A DNA stretch of 64,000 nt. Source: Rutpela maculata. Taxonomy: Eukaryota; Arthropoda; Insecta; Coleoptera; Cerambycidae. Every line of letters begins with the position of its first letter. Position 1 is the first letter of the stretch. The stretch covers positions 106,831,869-106,895,868 of the forward strand of contig OW386285.2 of the NCBI GenBank assembly GCA_936432065.2, read 5' to 3'. Positions 46,221 to 58,269 of the stretch are shown piece after piece. The notes under the pieces are model-generated. The model searched no databases. It was given only the letters and a program-made list of their open reading frames with translations, and was not told where the DNA came from. A program made the translations under genes and the position numbers.

Positions 46221-48440
46221 TAGTCCATGCCAAAGTTGCAAAAACCCCAAAAGTTCAGGGGTAGCCACCAAACATAACTACCCCCCCATTTTTGAGGACG
46301 GCCAACACGATGGTGATAGTCGCGTGGTCCCTATCCCCCCCGAACTACCTCTAAATGCAAGAAACCGCCGCTGTTTTCGATTTTTCGTTGTCAGGCATTC
46401 GAGCACTTTTTGGATAGGGTTTTTTTGAGGAAACTCAATACGTCCTGTGAAATTTTGCAACCAGACATCCTAACGACCCACGGGGGTTGAAATCACCTCC
46501 TCCCTCAATATCGAAACATGCAAAAAACATCCAAACGTGCTGAAAATTATTTTCCACGCGTTTTCAAGGCCGGGAAACACGATGCTAATATTACTTAGCC
46601 TCCCACCCCAACCAACTACCCCTAAATGCATAAAATCACCCCTTCTTCTCATTTTTCGTTTTCAGTCATGCGAGGACTTGTTGAATTGGATTTTTTTTGA
46701 AGAAACACAATATGTTCTGTAAAATTTTGCCACCAGACATTCTAACGACCCTAGGGAGTTGAAACCACCCCCTCTCTGAATCCTGAAGTGTCCCTCAAGG
46801 AGAAGAAGGTATCCCCCGTTTTCAAGGGTGGAGAACACGATAGTTGCATCAGTTTCTCTCTTAGTTCTCAAAAACTACCCTTGCATGCCCAAAACCATCG
46901 ATTTTTCTTATAGTGAGATCACAAGCGCTCATTGGGTCAGGTTTTCTAGGGTGAGAAATTTTTTTATTGCAGCTTAAAAGGAGTTTGATAGTCGTGTATG
47001 TGCATAGTCCACTTTTACTTCCACATCCAGTGGAAGTATAGTAACGACAAAAAAAATTTTTTAAATTTTTATTGTTCAAATAGGCTTAGAATGTCACGAA
47101 ACGTCGAGATTTTTAAGTTTGAGCGAAAAAAAAATTTCTGTCTGTCGGTCTGTAACTTTTTTTGTGCGCACGTTTACTCTGGAACCGTTTGAGATATTGA
47201 CTTGAAATTTGGTACACATATGTACTTTAACGAGATCTAGAACTAGATTATATTTTCATCTTGTTCCGTCGAAGGGTTGGGGGGTAAATTGGGGTAAATT
47301 TGGGGAAAATAGGTATATCAAGCAGGTAAGAGTCCATAAAATTGGTATTTAGTATATACAAGGGAAGCTAAGGTCTCAAAAAAATTTTGGCATTAGCCCC
47401 TTACCACCCCCACCCCATTATTAAAGGGGATGAAAAAAAATTGTGATTTAGTGTGTGTACAAGAACCAGAAACCCCCACTACCACCCCTTATCACCACCC
47501 CCACCCCGCTACCGATGTGGGGTATCGTTTTATGGTTTTTTGGGGTAGAGGATTTCAAATATTATATTATTAAAGTTCCATAAACAATTATTTCCACATA
47601 CAAAAATTTTTTCGTTGTGAGTGACTTGGAAAAGAATCTGGATGTGGAAGTAGTGATTCCTTGGGCAGCGGTTTTTTATTATATATATACATGATTTTTA
47701 TTCTTATTCTAGACATGCGTCATATATTATTATTACTATTATTGAATTTTAATTTATTCTTCGGCATTTATAAATTAAATCATAGAGAGAGGGATTCGTC
47801 TTCCTCTTATGCGGTCTCCAGAGATCCTGCGGGGACCGACGCACAAAATATGAATCGTAGCCGTCGGTTGTGTATTCTTTGCATATACCTTCCATTTGTT
47901 ACATGTCATCATTATTGAGGATCCTAAAGAAATATAATTAATTCAATATATATGGATTAAGGACTAACTGTACGCATACATAGGTATTGGAAAATCCCGA
48001 TCCAGCAAGTCCTCGCATGCTTGATATCGGAAAATGGGTGGTTTTATGCATTTAGAGGTAGTTGGTTAGGGGTGGGAGGCTAAATAATATCAGCATCGTA
48101 TTCCTCGGCCTTGAAAACGTGTAGAAAACAACACGTTTTTTACATGTTTCGGTATTGAGGGTGTGGTTTCAACCCCCGTGGGTCGTTAGGATGTCTGGTT
48201 GCAAAAGTTTACAGGAAATATTGAGTTTCCTTAAAAAAAAACCGATCCAACAAGTCCTCGCATACCTGACAACGAAAAGTCGAAAAAAGAGGTGGTTTTT
48301 TGCGTTTGGGGGTAGTACGAGAGGGGTAGGGACCGCGCGACTACCACCATCATGTTGGCCGTCCTCGAAAACGGGGGAGTAGTCTTGTTTGGTCGCACTT
48401 TTGGGGTTTTACACTTTTTTTGCAAGTTTCGTATGGACTA
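46221..48440. mobile_element. Fold-back element FB8, with R1d inserted
   Basis: The left arm (46221 to about 46870) and right arm (about 47985 to 48440) are inverted copies starting tagtccatgc. Each arm holds tandem units of roughly 290 bp (landmarks 'accagacatcctaacgaccc', 'cctctaaatgca'). The left arm appears to have more units than the right. R1d (47017-47675) sits in the spacer. No transposase. Confidence 0.8.
47017..47675 (+). mobile_element. R1 family, copy d
   Basis: Complete ends: acttccacatccagtggaag at the start and gattccttgggcagcgg plus T-run at the end, flanked by TTTT on the left. A shortened GTCTG tract lies near 47140. Confidence 0.88.
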
Positions 48441-49015
48441 TCTACTTACTAAGGAGTTAATCGCCTATATCCAAATGAAACGTTTCCATACATGGATAGG
48501 TTGAAGGTGACATATTGAATAGCTGCTTCGACGACCAGATTTAAATCGTTTAGATTATTTTCTCTGGGTGTATGTAAAATCAGTAGCCTATAAAAGTACT
48601 CCATTCATTAGAAAAGTTGGAAGATAAAATTAGAATGACTGTTCAGGCGATATTTTCGTTATTTGAAAGGATAAAAATATGAATATAAAAAACCTGCATA
48701 AATGACTGTCTGATAACACCCCTGGAACTACCTCTTGCAACTCCTAAGAAACCACTCCCAACTACTTTTGTTAAATGACACCCTGTATGGCTAGAACCTG
48801 AAATCACATCCCCATGTCATTCTGAGCAAAGCGATATACCATAACTTGGTATGTTTGGAGGATCTTATTAATAAGATTCGTGAGGTTTGTCGCAGAGTAA
48901 CATCAGCTATGCTTAGAGCAACTTGCACACGAGAGTTGCTGCGATGCTTAGAAGCTTTTGTGGAGGCCGGAGGTGCCCAACTTGAACATTTGTTTGCACA
49001 ATCTCTTAATTTGTT
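48440..49015 (+). pseudogene. Transposase remnants (Tc1/mariner-like DDE superfamily)
   Basis: Near 48535-48595 the plus strand reads DLNRLDYFLWVYVKSVAYK, which resembles the 'sPDLNPlD.FlWgy.K..vY' block before the last acidic residue of insect mariner-like transposases. Near 48850-49000 it reads LEDLINKIREVCRRVTSAML and FVEAGGAQLEHLF, which resembles their C-terminal tail. They may be parts of one gene split by the repeat at 48640-48790, or of two. No intact catalytic triad can be shown. Confidence 0.5.
48640..48790. repeat. Inverted partner of 50262-50430
   Basis: Blocks 'cgttatttgaaa', 'ctgataacac(c)cctggaac' and 'gacaccctgta' match 50262-50430 in inverse orientation. The region between the two arms includes R1e. 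Whether this is one element or two insertions of one family is not clear. Confidence 0.6.
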
Positions 49016-49036
49016 AATATGGTACATTCTTATTTT

Positions 49037-50132
49037 ACTTCCACATCTAGTGCAAAAAAAAAATTAAAAATATTTATTGTTCAAATAGACTTAGAATGTC
49101 ATGAAACGTCGAGATTTTAAATTGAAATAAAAATTTTCTGTCTGTCGTTCTGTTTGTCCGTCGGTCTGGTCTGTCTGTTGGTCTGTAACTTTTCTTTGTG
49201 CCACGATTACTCTGGAACCGTTTAAGATATTCACTTGAAATTTGGTACACGTAAAAAAGGTAAATCAAACAAGTAATAATCCGTCAAATTGGTATTTAGT
49301 ATAAAAAAAGTCTCAAAGAAATTTTTGGAGTGGAAAAAATAAAATTGTGATTTAGCGTGTATACAAGAACCAAAGGCTTCAATTTTCTTTTTTTACTTTA
49401 TCCAAAAAAAATTGGATTTTTTTTTGTTCAAATAGACTTAGAATGTCATGAAATGTCGAGATTTTAAGTTCGAGCAAAAGAAAATTTTGTCTATCGGTCG
49501 TATCTGTAAGACGACTTTTTTGTGCGCACGATTACTCTGATATTGACTTGAAATTTGATAAACTTATGTGTTATAACGAGATCTGGAACGAGATTATATT
49601 TTGATCTAATTCGGGGGGTAAATGTAGGTAAATGAGGGTAAATAGGTAAAGCAAACAAGTAGATGTTCATAAAATTGGAATTTAGAGTATGTACGAGAAG
49701 CCATGGACTTAATTTTTTTTTTTTTTTTTGGCATCAGTCACCCCCACTGTCATCCCCATTACCACTCCCACACTATTATTAAAGGGGTTAAAAAAATACA
49801 ATTGCGATTTAATGTATATACAAGAAACAAAGACCTCAAAAAAATTTGTTGGCAATGGCCACCTCCTCTACCTCCCCCACCCTATTATCAAAGAGAGTGA
49901 AAAATAAAATTGAAATTTAGTGTGTATACAATAACCAAGGTCCTCAAAAAATTCTTTTTGGCATTAGCCACCCCTCTAACATCAGTACCACTCCAACTAC
50001 CATGTGACACATCGTTTAATGGGTTTCTGTGGTAGATTTCAAATATTATATTAAATATTAAGTTATTTCGTTGTAAGAGACTTGGATAGGAAATCTGGAT
50101 GTGGGAGTAGTGATTCCTTCGGCAGCAGTTTT
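49037..50132 (+). mobile_element. R1 family, copy e (old, rearranged)
   Basis: It starts acttccacatctagtg and ends gattccttcggcagcag plus T-run. The 'tcaaatagacttagaatg' block occurs twice (about 49080 and 49429), so this is two merged copies or an internal duplication. Much more diverged than copies d and f. Confidence 0.75.
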
Positions 50133-50439
50133 TGTCATGATATGGCAACATGTCTTATTTGTAACTGTCAAGGTAACTGTTAAATAATTATAACATAGCA
50201 GGTATGATCGCTGTACTCAAAATGACGTGGTGATGCGGTCTCAGGCTCTAGCTATATAGGGTGCCATTTGAAAAAAAAGTTGAGGTGATTTCCTAAGGAT
50301 TGCAAGAGGCAAAACTGTTCCAGGAGTGTTATCAGGCGGAGCCTTTCATGTTTTTGGCAAGTTTTTTTTTTATTTTCACCTTTTCAAATAACGGAGATGT
50401 CGCCTGTTAACATAATTCTGGGACACCCGATATATTTCA

Positions 50440-50980
50440 CAATACGTAAATTTGCTTAGAATATCTGTACTGAAAAGGCTTGAACTACCAAGTGGCGTGA
50501 TCGTGATTGCATAAGGCATTACATAAAAAAATTATAAGAATTAAAATCTATTATATATTTCATTTCATTCAACTATGGCAGCAAAGACGGTATTTTTGAT
50601 TAACATCTATAAACTGGAAATTTTGAATATGCTTTAATGTTGTTTTTTTGTATAGAAAAGCATCATCATTTTAACTGGGATATATTCGTCGGAATATTTA
50701 TATAAAAGCTCAGTGACTGTTTGATACGTCCGATTTTGAGTAATAAGTAACAACATGCTTAGAACAAGTTAAAATAAGTAAATTTTCGAACAAACCTACC
50801 TCAAGAAATCATGCCTGCTGCCATTGCCTCCCCTCAAAGGGCCTTCTTGTATCTGCCTATACATATATTTTTTTCTCAAAAACGGTAGGAGAAGAGAAAT
50901 GATCTTGAGGCCATTCGATAGAGCATACAATTTGGCATTATCCTTATTTTGTCTTTTACTATTTCCTCATATATAAGGCC
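50440..50980. other. Unassigned AT-rich sequence
   Basis: No supported feature. Confidence 0.4.
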
Positions 50981-50984
50981 CCAC

Positions 50985-51095
50985 AACAGATAACAGGGGG
51001 GAAAGCCTGTCAAAAATAACGCATGTTTGGACTATATAGGAGGTAAACATGCCAAAAGTTCCCGAACCCAAGAGGTGCGGGGGTATTTTATCAAA
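50985..51095. repeat. FB1-family fragment (left-arm type)
   Basis: 'tttggactatataggaggta' and 'catgccaaaagttcccgaac' match the left arm of FB1 near 5090. A matching right-arm-type fragment lies at 53520-53870, with the LINE at 51.1-53.0 kb between them. Confidence 0.7.
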
Positions 51096-51103
51096 AACGT
51101 TGT

Positions 51104-51105
<2 letters not shown>

Positions 51106-51148
<43 letters not shown>

Positions 51149-53025
51149 TCTTTATTTTCATAAGACCCTGTTACAGGTATTGAAATATAGTCAAATTTGC
51201 ATTTGCGTAAAATATATTAAAAACACATAAGTCTAGACAAGATCATATTGTAAACATGATACAGAACAAATAAATAAATAAAGACGAGAAGTGCTAATAT
51301 AAACTAAGTACACTCATGAAAACTAGTACAACTTAAATATTCATTTATAGAATAAAAGCTGTGCCTAATTAATGTGGCGCGAACTGTGCTCTTAAAGAGG
51401 TGAATGTTGTTAATACTTTTTATATTTTTAGGGAGTTTGTTATAAAGCTTGATGGACATGACATAGGGCCCATTGGCTACTATTGACAGTTTGTGTTGGG
51501 GAATCGTCAGATTTTGACTGATCCTTAAGTCATGATCAGTAAAGTTGTCCCTAGGAACATAGTTGTTATAATGAGACTTGACATAGGACACACATCTGAG
51601 TATGTAAAGGGATGTTACTGTTAAAATATTAAGTTCTTTGAATAAAGTTCTGCAGGAATGACGTAGAGTTTTAAAGGTCATAGTACGTAAAATCTTTTTC
51701 TGCAATATAAGGATTTCATTTATGCGACTGCAGTTACCCCAACAGATAACACAATAATCAAGGCTAGATTGTACATAGGCATAATAATACATTTTTAATA
51801 TATCTATATTGACAAATTTTCTCATCTGCCATATAAGAAAGCAATGTGTAGATAATTTGGATAGTAACGAGTCAATATGATCGTTCCATGTTAAATGAGA
51901 GTCGATGTGTATACCGAGATATTTTACAGCATTATTTTGTATGATGGTTTTATTATTAGCTCTTACTAACAAGTTGATGTCAAGCTGCTTTGTAGAGAAT
52001 ACCATTAGATTGGTTTTTAAATTATTTAAAGCTAAACCGTTAGTCGAGCAGTAATTCTCCATCAGAGAAACCGTGGTATTTGTTTTTGTAGATAACAGAT
52101 CAATATTACTGTCACAGTCAGCGGTAACTGCATCATCTGCGAATAGAGAAATAAATGTGTCGTGCAAAGTGGGAACAACATCATTAAAAAACACAATAAA
52201 TAATAAGGGACCCAACACACTCCCTTGGGGAACCCCAGTGGACACCGGTCTGGGTCTAGAAACATAGTTTTTTCCATTTTGACTCAAAATTACTTTTTGT
52301 TGCCGGTCTGCCAAATAAGTTTTTAACCAGGTTAGAGCAGGCCCTCTAACACCATACCTATTAAGTTTGTCTAGTAGCAAGTCATGTTGGATCGTATCGA
52401 ATGCTCGAGTTAGGTCAAAGAAAACACATGCACTTTTATTTTTATTTTCAAAACTATTTAATATGAAGTTATATAGGGATAGTACTGCATCTTGTGTTGC
52501 CACACCTTTCCGAAAGCCAAACTGACTGTCGTTGAGTATCTTTTGATATGTTAAAAAATTGTAAAGCCTACTGTGGTATGCTTTCTCGTATAGTTTTGAA
52601 AAGACTGACAGCTGGGCAATATCCCCATAATTAGAGAACAACGATTTATCATTTTTCTTGTGTAAAGGGATGATTAGAGAGCTTTTCAAGACACTGGGAA
52701 ATAATCCCTCCTGGAAAGACATATTTATTAGGGTAGTTAAGGGTTCGACTATGTGATCTATGGCACTTAATAATAGTGAACAAGGAATTTCATCATCCCC
52801 TGCCGAATTCTTGGAAGATACAGATTTAATAATTAATATAAGTTCATCGGTAGTAATTGGTGACAAAAAAAATGAGGTTTGTGAAGGTTGAATATTAGTT
52901 GTATTAGAGATGGCCATGTTCAGTGTTAACTGCTCAATGGAATTGATAAAAAGTGCATTAAATGCCTCGGCAGCATGATGCATATCTATCATATTAAGTG
53001 AGGTATAGCCAATTTTACAGGAAAA
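51106..53025 (-). mobile_element. LINE B, 5'-truncated CR1/Jockey-like non-LTR retrotransposon
   Basis: The minus-strand element comprises the RT ORF, a 3' UTR of about 150 bp, an AATAAA (complement at 51151-51156) and a (TTA)n tail at 51114-51147. The endonuclease domain is missing, so it is 5'-truncated. The intact reading frame suggests a fairly recent insertion, here into an FB1-family fragment. A clear target duplication was not found. Confidence 0.85.
51304..52992 (-). CDS. Reverse transcriptase of LINE B
   Basis: 562 codons without a stop. The ATG at 52992 is only the first one in a truncated frame that is open further upstream to about 53080, so the true start is lost. Pre-RT segment: FNALFINSIEQL. 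RT motifs: SNYGDIAQLSVFSKLYEK (residues 120-137; the usual 'RPIS' has become GDIA), QFGFRKGVATQDAV (157-170), FFDLTRAFDTIQHD with the first catalytic Asp at 193, GVPQGSVLGPLLF (253-265), and FADD at 284-287. C-terminal thumb and end: YLGIHIDSHLTWNDHI and KLYNKLPKNI. It would make cDNA by target-primed reverse transcription, but lacks the endonuclease. The tail follows within 200 bp of the stop. Confidence 0.9.
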   Translation of the reverse strand: MIDMHHAAEAFNALFINSIEQLTLNMAISNTTNIQPSQTSFFLSPITTDELILIIKSVSSKNSAGDDEIPCSLLLSAIDHIVEPLTTLINMSFQEGLFPSVLKSSLIIPLHKKNDKSLFSNYGDIAQLSVFSKLYEKAYHSRLYNFLTYQKILNDSQFGFRKGVATQDAVLSLYNFILNSFENKNKSACVFFDLTRAFDTIQHDLLLDKLNRYGVRGPALTWLKTYLADRQQKVILSQNGKNYVSRPRPVSTGVPQGSVLGPLLFIVFFNDVVPTLHDTFISLFADDAVTADCDSNIDLLSTKTNTTVSLMENYCSTNGLALNNLKTNLMVFSTKQLDINLLVRANNKTIIQNNAVKYLGIHIDSHLTWNDHIDSLLSKLSTHCFLIWQMRKFVNIDILKMYYYAYVQSSLDYCVICWGNCSRINEILILQKKILRTMTFKTLRHSCRTLFKELNILTVTSLYILRCVSYVKSHYNNYVPRDNFTDHDLRISQNLTIPQHKLSIVANGPYVMSIKLYNKLPKNIKSINNIHLFKSTVRATLIRHSFYSINEYLSCTSFHECT

Positions 53026-53029
53026 AATT

Positions 53030-53515
53030 AGGATTTTTGCTGATAATATTCCATTAATCGGTATTTTTATACTGAAGACTTAGCAAATCTCGATAAACAC
53101 TCCAAAACCTTGTATCCGACGGCCTTTGAATGAAAAAGTAAATGTATATTTATAAGAAAGATTAGGTTTGGTTATATTACTGAAATGTATTTCAATAATA
53201 TGTAAAAAAATAGAAATATTTATAACTTTCATGTACTATATTTCTGGTAAAATCTAATAAAAGATTAGAAAAGAACGGAAAATTTTACGTTAAAAATGGT
53301 ACTGCTTGTACTTGTTGAGAATTTTAAGATAACGCAACAGGTCACCGAGAATATCGAATTCGCCTTGACGTGGATGAATCAAATAACGGGTTTAACTCTT
53401 TATATTTCCAAAACAAAAATTATGCTCAACTTGAAATTTCGCCTACTTTAAAGTATCACCATAAACTATCATTTAGACCGCTTTTAAATAAAATTCATGA
53501 GGTTCCCAAAAGGGG
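53030..53515. other. Unassigned sequence
   Basis: No supported feature. The ORF at 53370-53597 runs into the FB1-family fragment and is not a gene. Confidence 0.45.
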
Positions 53516-53519
53516 CGAA

Positions 53520-53870
53520 AAATGTTTTTTTTGGCCACTCTATAATAAAGTTGGAATACAGTTAAACAAACAAAAATTAATAGAAACATTATTGTAGAAA
53601 ATTTAGTCAGCTTTAATTTTGCATATAGCCACTTTTTGATAATGGCTAACCGTTTTCGAGATATGAGCGAAAAACCAAAAACCGTGACCTTCTTTGCGCC
53701 CCCCCTGCACCCCCCGCACCTTCTATGTTTCGGAACTTTTGGTATGTTTACCTCCTAAATAGTCCAAACGCAAAAATTGTCGCAAAACGTCAAAAATTGT
53801 GATCTCGGCATTTCCCTCTAGACCCCCTTATTGAACCTTCATTGACAGAGCAAAAATTTACAAGATATAA
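53520..53870. repeat. FB1-family fragment (right-arm type)
   Basis: 'aaaatttagtcagctttaat' through 'cctcctaaatagtccaaac' matches 6220-6470 in the same orientation, including the C-rich stretch. Confidence 0.8.
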
Positions 53871-55440
53871 AAAATAAAGAGCACTATTTTTTCTATCGAT
53901 TGGTCTTTTACAATTTATATGTCCTTTATTTAACTACACTATAAGTACCATTTCATATAAGTATTATAAATATTATATTTGTATTAAATTTGCTATAATC
54001 ATTCTTATATTATTTTGTTATGGGGTTTCCCGAATAAGTATAAAGGTAAATAAATAAGTATATTGTTGGGTTAAAGGAATTTATCATGTCTATAACAGAG
54101 AATCATTTTTAAAATTTTTAAGTTTAATGAGAATTAATTTAATTTTAGACATTAACGCTAGAGGAAATTAATTTGCAGACTTTTTACTTAAAAAGACATA
54201 ATATATGGCCAGTAAACGATGTTATAAAACATTATATCTTTCTTCAAAATAAAAGTGATATCCTAAATATCCACATAATTAAAATTCAAGGAATTCGTTC
54301 AGTTTTATAGTTTCTTTGCACACTGTTTTCTTTTACATCGTTTCACAGATATAACCTCCATAAACTTTTAATGTTGCTAATATAAACAGTAATTTAGAGC
54401 CTAATTAACGCAATGAAAAATACTGTAAAAAAACTATTATGGTATGGTGTAAGTTTCAGGTGCCAGTATTTGTTTAAAAATCGCGCAGACAAAACAAAAA
54501 CTTACGTTGAATAAATGAATGTTGACCTTAAAAAGAAAACTATGTAATGATGTCGGGACAGAACTGACGGATATACGTTTAAATAATAAGTCTACCACTA
54601 CATCAGACAGCCATTTAGACAGTTATGCAGATATATAAAGTGACCTAAATAACACGAGAATATGTGGTAACTTGTCTGGATGACACTGGTAAAGATGATC
54701 TGATCCAAATCTGGCTATCGTTTATATAAAGCATATATACATACGCCCACTGAGATGATTTTATATTATCATATATGTATGTGTGTCTCATCTCAACCCA
54801 TGCTTTTTGTATCGAATTTATAATACTTGTACAATAACTTAGATAATCTGCGATTTTATTAAATCATTGACGTGCATATTAAACTTGTATTAAAAGCTGC
54901 TGTCGCCTGTGTCAATTTGATGGAAATAAAGCTTGTACCCTACCCACTTCTATTTTAATAACAATGCACCATAATTGTGGCTAGTTTCTGGACTCAAAGC
55001 GGTTATTCATGAACCTAAAGTCAAAGTCATCATGAATGATAAACGCAAATTGTTTTGTGGTGGCACATAATACGTATAATGTGGCTTTTCATTGTATAAT
55101 TAAGGTTATCATAAATATAATAACACAAAAAGAATAAATAGAACAATGTATAATTTCTCAGTAACAATTCATATCTTGTATGATCATATGGTACAGTGAA
55201 TTATTATTAATTATTTTAATCTTGCTAATGAGGGACATAATAATTTTTTTTTTGTCCAGGTCTCAAAATTGATGAGCGGGGGGAGGGCGTAATTTAAAAT
55301 CAATGCGGGACTTTTTGCGCCGATGCGGGGCGGTTCACTTTGCGGGATAGCACCTCGAAGAACGGGACTGTCCCGCCTAATCCGGGACGAATGGTCACTT
55401 TAATCATTATATTCCTAGGTACTCTAAAATAAATGACTAA
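53871..55440. other. Unassigned sequence
   Basis: AT-rich. A GC-richer patch at 55260-55400 contains 'gggactgtcccgcctaatccg' style palindromic words like those at some DNA-transposon ends, but no second end was found. Confidence 0.45.
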
Positions 55441-56430
55441 GGTATCCGAAGTAACCATTTAAATGCTTTTCAGATTTATTTAGGTTTCTTCAGTGTTTTA
55501 TAATAACAACCTCATAACCCAGCGATTTATGCCAGGTTTATTAAATGTCAAGTGCACCTAGTGTTGTCTTAAAGAAAGTGTTAAGACGGCATTCAAGAAT
55601 TTGCATTGAAACTAAATTGCCTTTTAGTCTTCATTGCCTTATCACGGTATTTGTCAAGCCATCAATAAAACTCTATAGCTGTTAAGTCCAATGTAAAAGA
55701 GCCTAGCTTTATCGTAGAATTAAGAAAATGTTTTGGTTTTATAATCGCCCTGTGAAATAATTTTGGGGTGGTTGTTAATTCTGGCTTAAAAACTAATATA
55801 CTTTGAGATCACTAAGAAGCGGAAAATAACCTGTAATTAATCAGTCTTAAGCAGAAAAGGATTCGCTTCTCTTTGCCCAGACTATAGTGTTTTAAATTAC
55901 CCAAGCGACAATTTAAATGACTTTTAGATTTATTTAGGTTTTATCGAAGTTTTATAATGGCCACCTTATAAATCAGTGATTTATACTAGATTTATTAAAT
56001 GCCAAATGCACTTACATTAAAACTAAACCCAACAAGCAAAGCTTAAACGTTATACAACTATATTGTTTTATTACAATTTTATAAATGTATTAAAATAGCA
56101 ATAGAACAAAATAGTTGTAGAAATGACAATTATAAAAAAATTTGTTTATTGGGAATTATCTTTTAGTCTTTATTGGGACTGCCTTATTAAGTCCAACTTA
56201 GGAGGATCGTTTTATTGGAGAATTTAGAATATATGGTTTTATAATCGCTCTATAAAATTACCTTGGGGTGGTTGTTAATGCTGGCCTATAAATATGCTTT
56301 GGGATCACTAAGTCTCCAGCCGAACCTTCATAAATACAACTACTTGTTGTTTTATTGAAGCGGGCAAAAATCTGTAATAAATCAGTCTTAAGCATGAAAG
56401 GATTTGGTTTTCCTTTATCCAGACTATATA
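55441..56430 (+). repeat. Degenerate tandem duplication, ~450-500 bp unit
   Basis: Landmarks repeat in order: 'agatttatttaggttt' near 55473 and 55926, 'ggttttataatcgc' near 55735 and 56234, 'ggggtggttgttaat' near 55766 and 56264, and 'aatcagtcttaagca' near 55840 and 56381. No ORF. It could be satellite-like. Confidence 0.7.
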
Positions 56431-57422
56431 GTAAAAGTATAATACAGATTGAACAATGAAAAAATTGGTCCCTTCATGAAATTGTGAGGATAAGTCATTT
56501 TTAGCGTAAGTTTGAAGAACCTAAAGTGTCGAAAACCAAAAACTTAATAAAATAGGCAAGTATGGTGTCGTTTTCTAATTTTTTGACTGCCGAATCTAAT
56601 ACAAACAAAATCGAGTCGATAAAACCAACCTGTGTATATGAAAATGACATTTTATTGGTATAAAACTTGAAAAATCCTTTAAAATATTTAAAAGTATAAC
56701 AATCTATGAATTAACCCAAAATATTATTATTGTTGATCGTTATCATCATCAGCAAGTTCACGTTCTTCTTCTTCAAAGTCTTCTAAGTTGATTACTGAGT
56801 AGTCGTCGGGAAAAATTTCTGAGTCTGTATTAACACTTACTCCACACATTTTACAAAGTGATGAACATTTCACACCACTTTTTACACATGTGCACAACAT
56901 TGTGGAACAATTTCCTTTGCAGGAGTGAATATCATTGTCATGATCGACTCAAAAGCTGGATTAAGTGTCGTTTGCAGGGCTGGCTCTAGGTGGGGGCGAA
57001 GCGGGCGGCTGCCCGGGGCAGCAAAATTCTAGGGGCGGCAAATTCTTCAAAACCACAGTTACTAAAAAATATAAAAAGCTAGGAAACAATTGTTTCACTA
57101 ATTTAGTGTAATAGTAATGTTAACTTTATATAAATAATTTGTTATTGTTAGTTTTTTTTTTGTATATAAAGTAGGTTACATACTTACATTCTGTTTCTTA
57201 TATGTGATTTTATTTCTTGTCTAATTTCTGTGGTGTGGTATTTTTTTAAAATTTCAATACGGTTATTTTTTTCAATTATTCTATTTTACCCTTTTAAATA
57301 CAGTAATCATATTGCTGAAAATCCAAAAATTGCTGTAAACCTTATAACTAAAAAGACAAACCATCAAGAATGTTCGGTAGGTGACTCTTAAATGTTATAA
57401 AAAATAACTGATTGAAAAAATA

Positions 57423-58246
57423 AAGTCAGGCGGGGTAAAAATGAGACAGACAGGTAGCGGGGCAAATAAAAGACAAGGTGATATCCAACCCAGATTAACA
57501 TAAATTAAACTTAATTTTTTATTCAAGTTTGTTTTGTACATCCAGAACTGTTTTATGTTATCCAATCAGGGTCCTATGCCTACTGTTAATGCGGGAAAAA
57601 ATATTATTCAGTAAACTCTTTAATTCACTTTTAGAAAATTTTTGAACGCACCTTAATACTTTTTTGGGGATTTTATAGTTTCTCTATTTCCATTGTCCGT
57701 ATTTGGCAGACGTCAACTAGAAGTGTCATACTTCACATTTTGTGATCAAGTTTATTAATCTGCTAGTTTTAAATCAACAAAAATTTGATTTTAACGAAAA
57801 AAATAAAAGCGTGGTAAAAGAGAGACTAAAGAAACCAAATAGGCAGAGTGAAGCAGGCACATTTCAGCTTCCTAATTTAGGAGAAGCTAGCCTTTCTGCA
57901 AGCCCCTTCTTGTTTAGTAAAAAATCTGAATAAATTACATATAAAAGAAAAAACCCTCCTCTGTCTTATTTTTGCACTTCCATTTGTACAACGTCAATAA
58001 GAATGGGAATGAATCACGTGTCTTTCATCCACTGTCTTTTTTTTTACCCCACTTGGACGGTAAACATGAGACACTGTTTATTTTTGTTTATCCTTAACGA
58101 TAGTTTTTTGCAAAAAAATACATAGAAATAGAGTTTTTCCTGTCATTTTTATATATGATACCAATTTTTCATTAAATATGACTCGATTCTAAGCAACCTA
58201 AAAATTGAAAGATGTCATTTTGTCTCATTTTTACCCCGCCTGACCC
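57423..58246. mobile_element. TA-flanked inverted-repeat element (Tc1/mariner-like target)
   Basis: Ends contain gtcaggcggggtaaaaatga and its complement, flanked by TA on both sides (57421-57422, 58247-58248). The 63-codon ORF at 57742-57933 (KERLKKPNRQSEAGTF) is too short to assign. Non-autonomous. Confidence 0.7.
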
Positions 58247-58269
58247 TAATCTTATTTATTCTTTTTATC

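Noticed and set aside
51114..51147. Regular short repeats that might suggest an array
   Set aside because: It is a (TAA)n microsatellite forming the tail of LINE B; there are no spacers, so nothing like a CRISPR array.
55260..55400. DNA-transposon end rich in 'gggac/gtccc' words
   Set aside because: No second end or target duplication was found, so it is not listed as an element.
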